From positions 104,347 through 168,346 of the forward strand of contig DASYKS010000106.1 of the NCBI GenBank assembly GCA_035995205.1: a stretch of 64,000 bases of DNA, given 5' to 3'. Under the pieces are notes generated by a model. It was not told the DNA's origin. It was given only the letters and a program-made list of their open reading frames with translations, and searched no databases. Position 1 is the first letter of the stretch; every line of letters begins with the position of its first letter. Below, in pieces: positions 14,775 through 24,196 of this stretch. A program made the position numbers and the translations under genes. The stretch is from DASYKS01 sp035995205 (lineage in GTDB: Bacteria; Acidobacteriota; Thermoanaerobaculia; Multivoradales; UBA5704).

Positions 14775-16205
14775 ATGCTCGTTTCCGCCAAGCTTCCGCG
14801 CCGCCCCCTCCTTCGGTTGGTGTTTTCGTTCCTGATCCCGTTGCTCGCCGCCGGATGCCCGCGCGAAAAACCGCCGGAACGGCCGGCGCTTGCCGGGGCG
14901 GCGAAGGGGTGGAACGTATTGCTGTTGTCGGTCGACACGCTGCGCGCAGACCGGCTGGGCGCCTACGGCTACCGCCCGCAGAGGCAAGGCCCGCAGAATA
15001 GCCCACGGATGGACGAGCTGATCGCCCAGGGCGTGCGTTTCGACGGCGCGGACGCGCAGCGGGCCGCCACCTGGCCTTCGCTCGCGACGGTGCTTTCGGG
15101 GCTCTATCCGTCGGGGCATGGCGTGCTCGAAAACGGCTACGGCTTTCCCGACGGCCTGCCGACCCTGCCGATCGAGCTCAAGGCCGCGGGCTACCAGACC
15201 GGGGCGTTCCTCTCCAACATGTGCAAGGCGAACCATCAGGGGTGGGACGCGTTCGCCTGCACCGGCGGCGAGGACGGCAAGACCATCGAGCGGGCGATCG
15301 ATTGGGGGCGCTCGCGCCGGGGGAAGCAGCCCTTCCTGCTCTGGGTCCACCTGTTCGGCGCCCACGGTCCTTATTACAACGGCGGCGATCTGGCGGCGCG
15401 GGTGCTCGACCCGGGCTATGAGGGGCCGCTCGGCACCAAGCGCTGGCAGCTTGACCGAGTCCATCTGGAGCGCCTGGCGCTCTCCCCTCGGGACCTCACC
15501 CATCTCGACGCGATCTATGACGCCGCGGTGATCGGCAGCGACCGTCACGTGGGGAACCTGCTCGATTCGCTGCGTCTGACGGGCAAGCTCGGGCACACTC
15601 TGATCGTCTTTCTCGCCGATCACGGCGAGGAGCTGTACCGGCACAACCGCTACCTCTACCACTCCTGCTCGGTCTACCAGGACACCCTCCACGTGCCGTT
15701 GGCAATCGTGGCGCCCGGCCTGGTGCCGGCCGGCGACAGCGTGCCGCAACGGGTCGAGCTGGCCGACGTGGCGCCCACGATCTATGCCCTGCTGGGGCTG
15801 GCCCCTCCCGTCGAGCACGGCCGCTCCCTCGTGCCCTACCTCGAACGGCCGGGAGAAGGGGGCGCCGGCAAACCGGCGTTTTCGGAGTACGGGCTCGGTC
15901 CCATCCGGACCATCCACGAGGGCCGCTTCAAGCTGATCTGGAACCCGCAAGGCTACGAGCCGATCTGCATTCCGAACGCCCCGCCCGGCCACTACCCGAT
16001 CGCGCCGGCCGAGCTGTACGACCTGGAGAAAGACCCCGGCGAGCGGACCAACCTGGCTCTGGGAGATCCGACCCGGGTTCGCGAGCTCGCCCGGCATCTC
16101 GACCAGCGCTTCGCGGGACTCCCTGGAACCGGCAATGCGAAACCGCAGGAGATCTCGCCCGAGCAGAGGAAGAAGCTGGAAGCGCTCGGTTACGCGGTGC
16201 CGTAG
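14775..16205 (+). CDS. sulfatase-fold lipoprotein lacking the formylglycine Cys
   Basis: A 476-residue lipoprotein (signal ending LLAAGC, Cys28) with the alkaline-phosphatase/sulfatase fold: LLLSVDTLRADRLGAYGY supplies the first metal-binding Asp (Asp54), and FLADHGEELYRHN the later Asp-His pair. The site where sulfatases carry C/S-x-P-x-R reads T-W-P-S-L (Thr99), so neither the formylglycine precursor nor the Arg is present. A Thr nucleophile is known in phosphoglycerol transferases and phosphodiesterases of this fold, so a phospho-substrate is more likely than a sulfate ester. It is divergent from the STAND gene with only 51 bases between the starts. Confidence 0.82.
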   Translation: MLVSAKLPRRPLLRLVFSFLIPLLAAGCPREKPPERPALAGAAKGWNVLLLSVDTLRADRLGAYGYRPQRQGPQNSPRMDELIAQGVRFDGADAQRAATWPSLATVLSGLYPSGHGVLENGYGFPDGLPTLPIELKAAGYQTGAFLSNMCKANHQGWDAFACTGGEDGKTIERAIDWGRSRRGKQPFLLWVHLFGAHGPYYNGGDLAARVLDPGYEGPLGTKRWQLDRVHLERLALSPRDLTHLDAIYDAAVIGSDRHVGNLLDSLRLTGKLGHTLIVFLADHGEELYRHNRYLYHSCSVYQDTLHVPLAIVAPGLVPAGDSVPQRVELADVAPTIYALLGLAPPVEHGRSLVPYLERPGEGGAGKPAFSEYGLGPIRTIHEGRFKLIWNPQGYEPICIPNAPPGHYPIAPAELYDLEKDPGERTNLALGDPTRVRELARHLDQRFAGLPGTGNAKPQEISPEQRKKLEALGYAVP

Positions 16206-16345
16206 GCCGGCCCGCGAATTGACCCCTCCCGGACCGGGTGCTAGCATCCGCCGGCTTTCGCCGCGGGAGGTTTTCGGCGCCCGCAAACGCCCAAGTTTTC
16301 GATTCGTTTCCTGATCTCAATCGGTTCGAGGGGGCCTCCCAAAAT

Positions 16346-17500
16346 ATGGATGCCAGGCACAAGATCGTCGTCGCGGGCGCCGGCGGGATGGGCAGCGCGG
16401 TCGGTTTGATGTTGCGCGAGTTGGGCGATTTCGAAGTCGACCTGTGGATCGGCGACGTCGATCTTCCGCGGGCAAAAGCGGCGGCCGCCTGGATCGCCGA
16501 CGGGTCGAGCCGGCCGGGCGTGGTCGAGCCGTTCCTGCTGCCGGCAACCGGTTCGAGTGCGGAGCTGGAGACAATCCTCGACGACGGCGACGCATTGCTC
16601 GACTGCCTGCCCGGGGCGGAGGCGCCGCGGATGGCGCGCTTCGCGCGAGAGCGGCATCTGCATTACGCCAACCTGACCGAATACGTCCGCGAGACCGACC
16701 AGGTGGTGGAGATCGCCCGCGGCGCCGATACCGGCTTCGTCGTCCAGACCGGCATCGCCCCCGGCTACGTCAACGTCCTCGGCCACGGTCTGTTTCTCGA
16801 TTTCTGCCGCGATCATGGCGTCTCTACGGTCGACGCGATCGAAATGCGGGTGGGAGCGCTCACCCCTCACGCCCCTTCCCCGCACTGCTACGGCTTCACC
16901 TGGAGCTCGATCGGCGTCGCCACCGAATACGTCAAACCGGCGATCGCGGTGCGCGACTTCGCAACCACCACGCTTCCTTCGCTGTCCGAGCGGCGGGACC
17001 TCCGGCTCGGCGGCATCGCCTACGAAGAGGCGCTCACCTCCGGCGGCGCCGCCGACCTGCCGCGCGCGCTCGCCGGCCGGGTGCGCAATCTGGACTACAA
17101 GACGCTCCGCTATCCGGGGCATTACGCCTGGGTCGAAGCGCAGCTCGCCCTCTGCCCGGCGGGGGAAGACCCGGCACAGTTCCTCCACCGCCGGATGCTC
17201 GAAGCGGTGCCCCACGTCGACGGCGACGATCTCGTCCTGGTCTACGCCGCCGTGCAGGGGAAGAACGCGCAAGGTGTCCTCCATCGGCGGGAGATCGCCT
17301 ATCGGGTCGGCCCGATGCAGATCGGCGCCCGGCGCCTGAAGGCGATCCAGACCACGACCACCTCGGCGCTCGCCGAGTCGGTGCGTCTGCTGCTCTCGCC
17401 CGACGGCCCGCGCGGCGTCTGCTTCCAGAGCCAGATCGACCGCGCCACTTTCGCCGCCGGCCCGTTCATCGGCGCGGTCTACCGCGGCTCCGAGATCTGA
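16346..17500 (+). CDS. saccharopine dehydrogenase-family protein
   Basis: A 384-residue NAD(P)-dependent oxidoreductase-like protein. KIVVAGAGGMGSAVGLML is the Rossmann dinucleotide-binding start, LLDCLPG and HYANLTEYVRETD follow as in saccharopine reductases, and the central part QTGIAPGYVNVLGHGL fits the substrate domain. Members reduce or split imine-linked amino acids in lysine or polyamine metabolism, or act on lipids; the substrate is not determined here. The ATG at 16346 is chosen because the Rossmann strand begins 5 residues later; an upstream in-frame start exists at 16238. The gene follows the sulfatase-fold gene by 140 bases. Confidence 0.85.
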   Translation: MDARHKIVVAGAGGMGSAVGLMLRELGDFEVDLWIGDVDLPRAKAAAAWIADGSSRPGVVEPFLLPATGSSAELETILDDGDALLDCLPGAEAPRMARFARERHLHYANLTEYVRETDQVVEIARGADTGFVVQTGIAPGYVNVLGHGLFLDFCRDHGVSTVDAIEMRVGALTPHAPSPHCYGFTWSSIGVATEYVKPAIAVRDFATTTLPSLSERRDLRLGGIAYEEALTSGGAADLPRALAGRVRNLDYKTLRYPGHYAWVEAQLALCPAGEDPAQFLHRRMLEAVPHVDGDDLVLVYAAVQGKNAQGVLHRREIAYRVGPMQIGARRLKAIQTTTTSALAESVRLLLSPDGPRGVCFQSQIDRATFAAGPFIGAVYRGSEI

Positions 17501-17515
17501 CCCGGCCGCGCGCGA

Positions 17516-17594
17516 GTGGCGGTTTCGTTTGCCTCCTCGCTCCTTCGGGCGCCTTCGGCAGCAGCCAGTCGCTGCGGGACAAACGAACCGCCAC
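17516..17594. repeat. intergenic inverted repeat
   Basis: Arms beginning GTGGCGGTTTCGTTTG (17516-17531) and ending CAAACGAACCGCCAC (17580-17594) are complementary apart from one bulged T. The segment starts 16 bases after the stop of the saccharopine-dehydrogenase-like gene. It could fold into a long RNA hairpin; no T run follows. Confidence 0.7.
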
Positions 17595-17688
17595 CCATCG
17601 TCCGGTCGTCCCAATGCCGGACCCGAGAGCGCCGCCAGGCTCTATACTGGGTTTTCCAGCGTCCGGACGGACGTTCGAGGAGCCCGCT

Positions 17689-20600
17689 ATGCGCCGTCTC
17701 GCTCTCTCCCTCGCCCTTCTGCCCTTCCTGCTCTCCCTGGCGTCCGCGGCTTCCGCGACCAGCTACGTAATGGCGAGCGATGGCGATCTCGCCGCGCGCT
17801 CCGACGCGATCGCCCTGGTCCGCGTGGTGTCGATCGAACCGGCTCCGGTGGCCGGCCTGCCCGCGACCGATGCGCTGGTCGAGATCGAAAAGTTGGTGCA
17901 GGGAAGCGTACCGGGCAGCTCGATCGTCGTCCGCATCCCCGGCGGCACCCGGGAGCGCACCACCTGGAAGATCTGGGGCGCGCCGACTTTCAAGACGGGC
18001 GAACGGGCGCTCTTGTTCCTGGTCGCCCAGGACGACGGCACGTACCACATTCGCCATTTGATGCTCGGCGCCTTCCATGCGGTCTCCGTCCAGGGCCGCA
18101 AGCTCGCCCTGCGCGACCTCTCGGGCGCCCAGGAGGTGGTGGCGCCCGGGCAGGCCGCGGGCTCCGCGGCTTGGCAGCGTCCGCGCGATTTGGAGCGGTT
18201 CACCGCTTGGCTGGCCGATCGCGCCGCCGGCCGGACGCGCACCGCCGACTATTTTGTTCCGCCGTCCGAGATCTCGGCTGATTTCACGTTCCTGACCGAC
18301 GAGGGGCTCAAAGTTCGCTGGTTCGAGTTCGACCAGGGGCAAAACATCTCCTGGCGGTCGCAGGCCTCCGGCCAACCGGGTCTCGCGGGGGGCGGCGCGA
18401 ACGAATTCCAGCACGCTCTCTCGGCCTGGAACGCGGACGGGGCGACCAACGTCAACTACACCTACGCGGGCCAAGTCGGCGACGGCTCGCTCAACCGCCA
18501 GGACGGCACCAACACCCTGCTGTTCGAAAAGTCGATCGACGAGATTGATCCGTTCGACTGCGCCGCCGTCAGCGGCGTGCTCGCGGTCGGCGGGCCGTGG
18601 ACGGATCAGGACGTCCGCGGCACCTATCGCGGCGAGACCTACCTGCGCGCGCTCGAAGCCGACATCTTCACCAATGTCAGCGTGAGCTGCTTCTTTACCA
18701 GCAGCGGCAGCCCCAGCTTGGCCGCCGAGGAGCTGTTCACCCACGAGCTGGGCCATACGCTCGGCCTCGGCCACTCCTGCGGCGACGGCGCAAGCGGCGG
18801 CTGCAATTCGGCGGCGAAGGTCGACGCGATCATGCGCGCGTTCATCCACGACGACGGCCGCGGCGCCCGCCTGGGCAGCGACGATCGCGCCGGCCTCGCG
18901 GTGCTCTACACCTCGGGCGGTGGCGGGGGTGGCGGAGGCGGGGGCGGCGGGAGCCCGCAGGCTCCGGCCTCGCTCGCCGCGGCGCTCTCGGGTCCCGCCG
19001 CGAATCTCACCTGGCAGGACCGTTCGAACAACGAGATCGGGTTTCACCTGTATCGCGGGGTGGACGGCGCGGCGCTCACGCTGCTCGCGTCGCCCGCGGC
19101 CGGCGCGGTCGCCTATTCCGACACCGGTCTCTTGCCCGGCCACCGTTACGACTACGAGGTGGCCGCGTTCAACAACCGCGGCGAAAGCGGCCGGAGCAAC
19201 CACGTGACCGTGACGGTGCCCGCGGCTCTGCCGGTCACGGTGGCGTTGGTCCCCACGCCCGCGGGCCTCACCGGCGCGGTGACGCACCTCGCGGCGACGG
19301 TCACCGGCCCGGTCGTCCGCGCCGAATGGAAGCTCGGCGGGGTGGCCCGCGCGTTTTCCGCCGCGCCGTGCAGCCCGGGGCGGTTCTGCGCCGATCACCT
19401 GTACGACATCCCCGGCACCTACACCGTCGAGGTCAAGGCGTTCGGCGACCTCGGCCAGACCGCCCAGGCGACCGGCCAGGTGGTCATCGGCGGCAGCCCG
19501 GTCGTGTTGCCGGGCGAGGATTCGTTCCTCCAGAGCGTGATCTTCGGTCCGCGCGGCAATACCGGCGTGTTCAAGTCGGATCTCTGGCTGCACAACGACG
19601 GGCCGGCGGACACCCGCGTCGGCCTGGTCTATCTGCCGCGCGGCGCCGGCAACCCGAATCCCGATCGGCGCGAGATCACGCTGCTCGCGGGCACTTCGCT
19701 GTTCCTGGCCAACGTGCTCGGCGACCTGTTCGGCGAGACCGGCACCCAAGGCTCGCTCGGGCTCGAATACCGCCGGCCGGTGAGCGCCGCGGGAGCCCCC
19801 GGGCACACGTTCGCGTTCGCCCGCTCGTTCCTCGACGTGGCGGGCGGCAGCTTCGGCCAGCTCGTGCCCGAAGAGGGCGAGGCGACCTGGTCGGCGGAGG
19901 CCAAAGTGGTGGCGGGAGTGCTCGAAGGGGCGGGCTTTGCCAGCACGCTCTCCGTCGCCAACCTCGACGCGGCGGGCGGCCGGGTCGACGTCGAGCTGAC
20001 CGACGCCCAGGGCATCGCGGTCGGTCCGCCCGCGAGCTTCACGCTCGGCGCCCGTACCACGCGCTCGCAGCCGATCGCGAACCTGTTCCCCGCGGCGAAA
20101 GATCATCCGGGGCCGTTGTCGGCCCGGTTCACCTCGACCGGAGTCCGTTTCACGGGCTCGGCGACGCTGCTCGAAACGGGCTCGCAGGATCAGATCTTCC
20201 TGCCCGCGGCACCGCCGCCGCCGGCCGAAAGCTCGCTCGATCCCCAGATCTCCGAAGGGGAGCTGCTGATTCCCCGGGTGGTCCGCGGCCAGGGCCAGTT
20301 CGGCACCCAGCTGACCACCAAGCTCGTGCTCTGGAACTCGACCGACCAGCCGCGCGACCTTTCGCTCTCGCTCTGGCTGCGCGGCCAGGACAACTCGGGC
20401 GCGCAGACGGTCGTCCGGTCGCTGCCGGCGCACGCCGCCCTGCTGATCGACGACGTGGCGAAAGACCTGTTCGGTCTCGACGATGCGACCGGCGCGCTGC
20501 GCATCCTCTGGCGCGGGCCGGTCGGCCCGGGGCCACGGATCCTGGCGCTTGGGCTGGCGACCACCGCCGGCCCACCCGCCCTCCGTTTCGGCATGTTGGT

Positions 20601-20952
20601 CGACGCGCGCCGTCCGGTCCACGAGGGGAGCCGTCACGCGGTCGACTTCGGCGCCGAGCAGCTGCCGATCTCGCGTTCGAGCTATGGCGTGGTCAACCTG
20701 AACAACGCGCCGACCACCGTGCGGCTGACTCTTCTGGACGCGGCCGGTACGGTGCTCGGCCAGACCACGGTTCCGCTCAAAGCGCGACAGCACTTCGAGC
20801 GCACCCTGCTCGGCGTGTTCCCAGGCCTCGCCAACGGCGCGAACTGGCACGTCACGACGGCAGTCGTCTCGGGCGGCGACGTGCTCACCTATCTCGCCAA
20901 CATCAACGCGACCGGCGACGTCTTCTACGTTCCGGGGCGCCCGCTCGATTGA
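17689..20952 (+). CDS. large secreted matrixin-type metalloprotease with FN3 domain
   Basis: A 1087-residue secreted protein. A signal peptide (LALSLALLPFLLSLASA) precedes a 200-residue N-terminal domain. The zinc motif HELGHTLGLGH (HExxHxxGxxH, first His352) and the following Asp-rich RADD segment place it among metzincins of the matrixin type; a later Met (DAIMRAF) fits the Met-turn. A 13-glycine linker leads to a fibronectin type III-like domain (near residues 425-510), a PKD-like stretch, and a C-terminal half of beta-rich modules with VFKSDLWLHNDG and TKLVLWNSTD. It is probably released or surface-held to digest protein. ACGTTCGAGGAG precedes the ATG. Confidence 0.85.
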   Translation: MRRLALSLALLPFLLSLASAASATSYVMASDGDLAARSDAIALVRVVSIEPAPVAGLPATDALVEIEKLVQGSVPGSSIVVRIPGGTRERTTWKIWGAPTFKTGERALLFLVAQDDGTYHIRHLMLGAFHAVSVQGRKLALRDLSGAQEVVAPGQAAGSAAWQRPRDLERFTAWLADRAAGRTRTADYFVPPSEISADFTFLTDEGLKVRWFEFDQGQNISWRSQASGQPGLAGGGANEFQHALSAWNADGATNVNYTYAGQVGDGSLNRQDGTNTLLFEKSIDEIDPFDCAAVSGVLAVGGPWTDQDVRGTYRGETYLRALEADIFTNVSVSCFFTSSGSPSLAAEELFTHELGHTLGLGHSCGDGASGGCNSAAKVDAIMRAFIHDDGRGARLGSDDRAGLAVLYTSGGGGGGGGGGGGSPQAPASLAAALSGPAANLTWQDRSNNEIGFHLYRGVDGAALTLLASPAAGAVAYSDTGLLPGHRYDYEVAAFNNRGESGRSNHVTVTVPAALPVTVALVPTPAGLTGAVTHLAATVTGPVVRAEWKLGGVARAFSAAPCSPGRFCADHLYDIPGTYTVEVKAFGDLGQTAQATGQVVIGGSPVVLPGEDSFLQSVIFGPRGNTGVFKSDLWLHNDGPADTRVGLVYLPRGAGNPNPDRREITLLAGTSLFLANVLGDLFGETGTQGSLGLEYRRPVSAAGAPGHTFAFARSFLDVAGGSFGQLVPEEGEATWSAEAKVVAGVLEGAGFASTLSVANLDAAGGRVDVELTDAQGIAVGPPASFTLGARTTRSQPIANLFPAAKDHPGPLSARFTSTGVRFTGSATLLETGSQDQIFLPAAPPPPAESSLDPQISEGELLIPRVVRGQGQFGTQLTTKLVLWNSTDQPRDLSLSLWLRGQDNSGAQTVVRSLPAHAALLIDDVAKDLFGLDDATGALRILWRGPVGPGPRILALGLATTAGPPALRFGMLVDARRPVHEGSRHAVDFGAEQLPISRSSYGVVNLNNAPTTVRLTLLDAAGTVLGQTTVPLKARQHFERTLLGVFPGLANGANWHVTTAVVSGGDVLTYLANINATGDVFYVPGRPLD

Positions 20953-21344
20953 GCCGGTGAATGGATCTGCGTCCCGTGGTGGCAGGTTCTCCGCCGCCAC
21001 GGGCTCGCAACTCCCAAAAACAAGATTCCGCCCATCTTTCGCCCTTGACATCCGGGCGCGGTTCGATATCCCCCATGAAGCGACCCCGCGGACGCTCCGG
21101 ACCCCTCCGGAGGCGGTTACGAACCCGTGAACACCCGCGCGAAAAACTTTCAACTCATTGATTCCATTGATCTTCCCAAGATTGCACAACAACCTGTTCA
21201 ATCCGGTCAAAAACGCAGTCACACCGCTGTTTTCTTGCCGTCACAGGCCGATTTCCCACAGGGTTTTCCACAGATTCTGCGGGAAACGCGGAAAGCCCTT
21301 TGGCGACCGCTATTTGGCCCGCCCGGTGCGCAAAATTGCCCGCT
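20953..21344. other. 392-base gap, AT-rich, DnaA-box-like sites
   Basis: This gap lies between two convergent genes. Its second half (about 21140-21275) is clearly richer in A/T than its surroundings. TTTCCCACA (21252-21260) and TTTTCCACA (21264-21272) stand in tandem; the second fits the relaxed DnaA-box consensus TTWTNCACA and the first has one mismatch. Short open frames (for example from 21075 and from 21127) have no strong ribosome site and no recognisable product. No gene is called. Confidence 0.5.
21045..21072 (+). promoter_or_regulatory. possible sigma-70-like promoter
   Basis: TTGACA at 21045-21050 is a perfect -35 match. The best -10 candidate 16 bases later, TATCCC, is poor. If active it would transcribe the AT-rich gap, where no clear gene follows. 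Confidence 0.2.
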
Positions 21345-23390
21345 TCAAGGATACCCACCGAGCCGGCAGTCCACGCTCGCAAAGTACGCCGGGTAGGTGC
21401 CAGAGAGACGGGTGGCGGCAGGCATCTTCGGCGCGCGAGAAACCTCCGAACCGATCGGGACGCCGCCCAGGTAGGCGCCCCAAGGGAGGCGCCGGAACCA
21501 ATGGAGCGAAAAGCTGCCGTCCGGGGTCTCCGCGCCGTAGGTGAGGAACGAGATCGGCCCCGCATCCGCCGGCTCGCGCGCCGCGGCGAGGACCAGCGCG
21601 CGGCGCCATCCGCGCTCGACGCCGGAGAGCCGCTCGATGCGCGCGACCGCCGCCCGGCGCAGATCGCGCCCCGGCCCGTCGACCGCTCGGAGCAAGAGCG
21701 GCTCGGCGAGCAGCGCGCGCGCGGCGACCGAGACGGCATCCGCGGGCTCCGGCACGGCCCGCAGCCGGAGCCAAGGCGCGATGCCGTCGAACGGCGCGGC
21801 ACGGCAGGCGCGATCGAGCGCCGCGCCGGACCACGGCCGGCGCGCCTCGATCCCCAGCTCCCCGGCAAGCAGCCAGAGGGGGCCGACGTCACCCGCGTCG
21901 CGCGCCGCACGAAGCGCTTCCTCCGCGTCGATCTCGCCGCCGCGGGTCCGATACGCCGCGCGCCGCGCCCGGTAGAGCGGAAACGAGGGGTCTGAAGCGA
22001 TCGCGGAATCGAGCGCGGCGATCGAGCCCGCGCGGTCGGTCCCGATCGCCCGGTCGTAGCCTCGATGGGCGAAGTCGAGCGGCGCGAGCAGCAGCAGGGC
22101 CGCAAAGGCGACGGCCCGGATCGAGATCCGGGTCGCCTTGCCCGGCGGCGATTCCGAGTTTCCAAGCCTCGGAGCGAGCGCGGCACCCGCCACGAGCAGC
22201 GCCGCGACCGGCAGGGCGGGCACCGACCAGGCGCCGGACGCGAGCGCGCCGACGCCCCCGCCGAGCAGGCCGAGCAGACCGGCGCGCCGGAGCGGGTCGG
22301 GCGCCTCGCGCTCCTCCTTGAAACGCCTGCGGCCGAAGACGAGGGCAACGGCGAGCCCAAGGATCAGGCCCACCGCGCCCAGCTCGTAGCCGAGGGTGAG
22401 CGGCAGGGCGTGCAGCTCCCCCACCGCTTCGCCGGGAGGATTCGCGCCCGGCACCGGCACCAGATGCGGCGCGAGCGTCCAAGGCGTCGATCCCGGCCCC
22501 CAGCCGAGCAGTGGACGCTGGGGCCACCCGGCGAGCCCCGCTTCGAGGTAGACCCGCCGCGCGGCGGCCGAGGGGTCGCGCCCGGAGAGGATCGACATCC
22601 CCCGCGGGGCGAGCAGGAGCGCGAATGCCAGGGCGGCGAGCGCCAGGGCGCGGCGCGAGCGCCGGCTGCTCATCCAGAACGCGGCGGCACCCGCCTCGAC
22701 CGCGACCGCGGCGAGCCCGGCCGCTGAGCGCGTAGCGAGGAGCGCCGCCAGGCCCAAAGCCAGCGCAGCGATCCCGAGCCCGGCCCGAAAGCGGGAGCCC
22801 GAGCCTTCCCCCAGCGCGATCGCCGGCAGCGCGGCGAGCGGAAGAACGAGCGCGATCCACCAGGCGAGCAGGCAATGATGGCCGAGCGGCAGAGCCGGGC
22901 GCGGCGAGGCCCCGGCGAGCCAAGAGATCAGGGAGTAACCCGCAACCAGCGCCACGACGATCGAAACCGCGACCGTCGCCCGAGCGCGATCCGCGGCGAA
23001 ACCACGCGCCACGACCGGTACCAACAGGACGAGCAGGAGCGCCACCACCATCCCCGCGCGCCCTGCCCGTGGCACGGGAGAAGCGAACAGGCTCGCAAGA
23101 GCAGAGACCGCAAGGACCCCGAGAAGGAAGCGCCCCCATCGCCCCAACCCGAGCGGATCGAACGGCCTCTCCGAGCGGCCGGCGAACGCGACCACCGCGA
23201 GCCCGAGCGCCAGATGGCCGAGGCTCGCCCCGCCTCCGGTGGCTGCACCGACGAACGTCCCGGCGTATCCGGCGAACAGAGCGAGCAGTAGCGCGGGAAG
23301 GAACGGCAGAAGACGGTCGCTGTTTTTACGGCCTGAAGGGCCGTCTCCCGTTAGCCCAGGCCATCGGCCTAGGGAGGTTGGCGCCCTCAT
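21345..23390 (-). CDS. O-antigen ligase-like membrane protein
   Basis: A 681-residue protein with about ten to twelve hydrophobic segments in the first 450 residues, then a soluble, Arg/Ala-rich C-terminal domain with TPR-like helices (GSIAALDSAIASDPSFPLYRARRAAYRTRG). VYLEAGLAGWPQRPLLGWGPGSTPW sits where the periplasmic loop of Wzy/WaaL (O-antigen ligase and polymerase family) proteins lies and matches the usual pattern of a GxGxG-type loop. The family joins or polymerises lipid-linked glycans at the outer face of the inner membrane. The start is 3 bases after the recO stop, so the two genes are coupled. Confidence 0.78.
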   Translation of the reverse strand: MRAPTSLGRWPGLTGDGPSGRKNSDRLLPFLPALLLALFAGYAGTFVGAATGGGASLGHLALGLAVVAFAGRSERPFDPLGLGRWGRFLLGVLAVSALASLFASPVPRAGRAGMVVALLLVLLVPVVARGFAADRARATVAVSIVVALVAGYSLISWLAGASPRPALPLGHHCLLAWWIALVLPLAALPAIALGEGSGSRFRAGLGIAALALGLAALLATRSAAGLAAVAVEAGAAAFWMSSRRSRRALALAALAFALLLAPRGMSILSGRDPSAAARRVYLEAGLAGWPQRPLLGWGPGSTPWTLAPHLVPVPGANPPGEAVGELHALPLTLGYELGAVGLILGLAVALVFGRRRFKEEREAPDPLRRAGLLGLLGGGVGALASGAWSVPALPVAALLVAGAALAPRLGNSESPPGKATRISIRAVAFAALLLLAPLDFAHRGYDRAIGTDRAGSIAALDSAIASDPSFPLYRARRAAYRTRGGEIDAEEALRAARDAGDVGPLWLLAGELGIEARRPWSGAALDRACRAAPFDGIAPWLRLRAVPEPADAVSVAARALLAEPLLLRAVDGPGRDLRRAAVARIERLSGVERGWRRALVLAAAREPADAGPISFLTYGAETPDGSFSLHWFRRLPWGAYLGGVPIGSEVSRAPKMPAATRLSGTYPAYFASVDCRLGGYP

Positions 23391-23393
23391 CCC

Positions 23394-24152
23394 CTACCGC
23401 CCCCGGATCTGTTCGAGCACCAGGCGGCTCTTCAGCTCGTGCTGGAGAAAGCCGCAACGCACCTCGGCGCACAGCGCTTCGACCTGGCGCAGAACCTCGC
23501 GCGCGGGTTGGGGGTCGGCCGCGAGCGCCGGACCGACCCGGCCGATGCGGAGCAGGAATTCGATCGTCCCCGGCGCGAGGGTTCGCAGCGTACGCCCTTC
23601 CCGCCCGCCGCAATCGGCGCACAGCAGGCTGTCGCCGCCGCGCGGCAAGACCGCGCCCTTAATGGAGAGATCGCCGCCGCATTCCGGACAGTCGCGCGGC
23701 GCGGGGAAGATCCCCGCCAGGCGCAGCACCCAGGCCTCGAAATAGCGCGCGACCGCGTCGCGATCGACGCCCGCGAGCAACGCTTCGAGCGTCGCGTCGA
23801 GCAGCCGGTAGAGCGCCTCGCTCGCCTCGTCCTCTTGCGCGAACTCGACCAGGTGCTCGGCGAGGTAGGCGCCGAGCAGGATGTCGTCCAGATCTTCGAG
23901 CAGCTTGCCGGCCGGCCGGATCAGCTCGACCGAGGAGAGCCGCACCAGGTCGGCTCCGTCCTTTTGAAACCAGGTGATCGCGGCTTTGGCAAGCGGCTGG
24001 AGCTGCCCGGCGAATCGGCTGTGACGCGCCCGGGAGCCCTTCGCCACGCCTTTTTTCCTGCCATGCTCGCGGGTGAGGAATACGACGATCCGATCGCGAT
24101 CGGAGAGATCGGAGACGGAGAGGATCAGGGCTTCGGCGGATTCGAGCGGCAC
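23394..24152 (-). CDS. recO: DNA repair protein RecO
   Basis: RecO anneals DNA and loads RecA with RecR in the RecFOR pathway. At 252 residues it is of normal length. The OB-fold N-terminus contains LILSVSDLSDRDRIVVFLTREHGRKKGVAKG, and a zinc finger is formed by CPECG and CADCG in the C-terminal domain. The start is GTG (a VPLESAE-type N-terminus). The O-antigen-ligase-like gene follows directly, an unusual partner. It is divergent from the potassium channel gene, with 44 bases between starts. Confidence 0.94.
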   Translation of the reverse strand: MPLESAEALILSVSDLSDRDRIVVFLTREHGRKKGVAKGSRARHSRFAGQLQPLAKAAITWFQKDGADLVRLSSVELIRPAGKLLEDLDDILLGAYLAEHLVEFAQEDEASEALYRLLDATLEALLAGVDRDAVARYFEAWVLRLAGIFPAPRDCPECGGDLSIKGAVLPRGGDSLLCADCGGREGRTLRTLAPGTIEFLLRIGRVGPALAADPQPAREVLRQVEALCAEVRCGFLQHELKSRLVLEQIRGR

Positions 24153-24196
24153 GGCGGGTTGGAGTGTATCTTCCCACCGCTGCTAGGCTAGCGGGA

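Noticed and set aside
12240..16286. Extension of the STAND frame to 1348 codons
   Set aside because: Beyond 14723 the frame is antisense to the sulfatase-fold gene; the GTG at 14723 has a ribosome site and begins a sensible chain.
17479..21222. 1247-codon minus-strand open frame opposite the metalloprotease
   Set aside because: No domain resemblance and an Arg/Gly-rich composition typical of antisense frames; the plus-strand gene has a signal peptide and zinc motif.
21127..21396. 89-codon frame from 21127 as a gene
   Set aside because: No ribosome site, no family resemblance, and its 3' half is antisense to the O-antigen-ligase-like gene.
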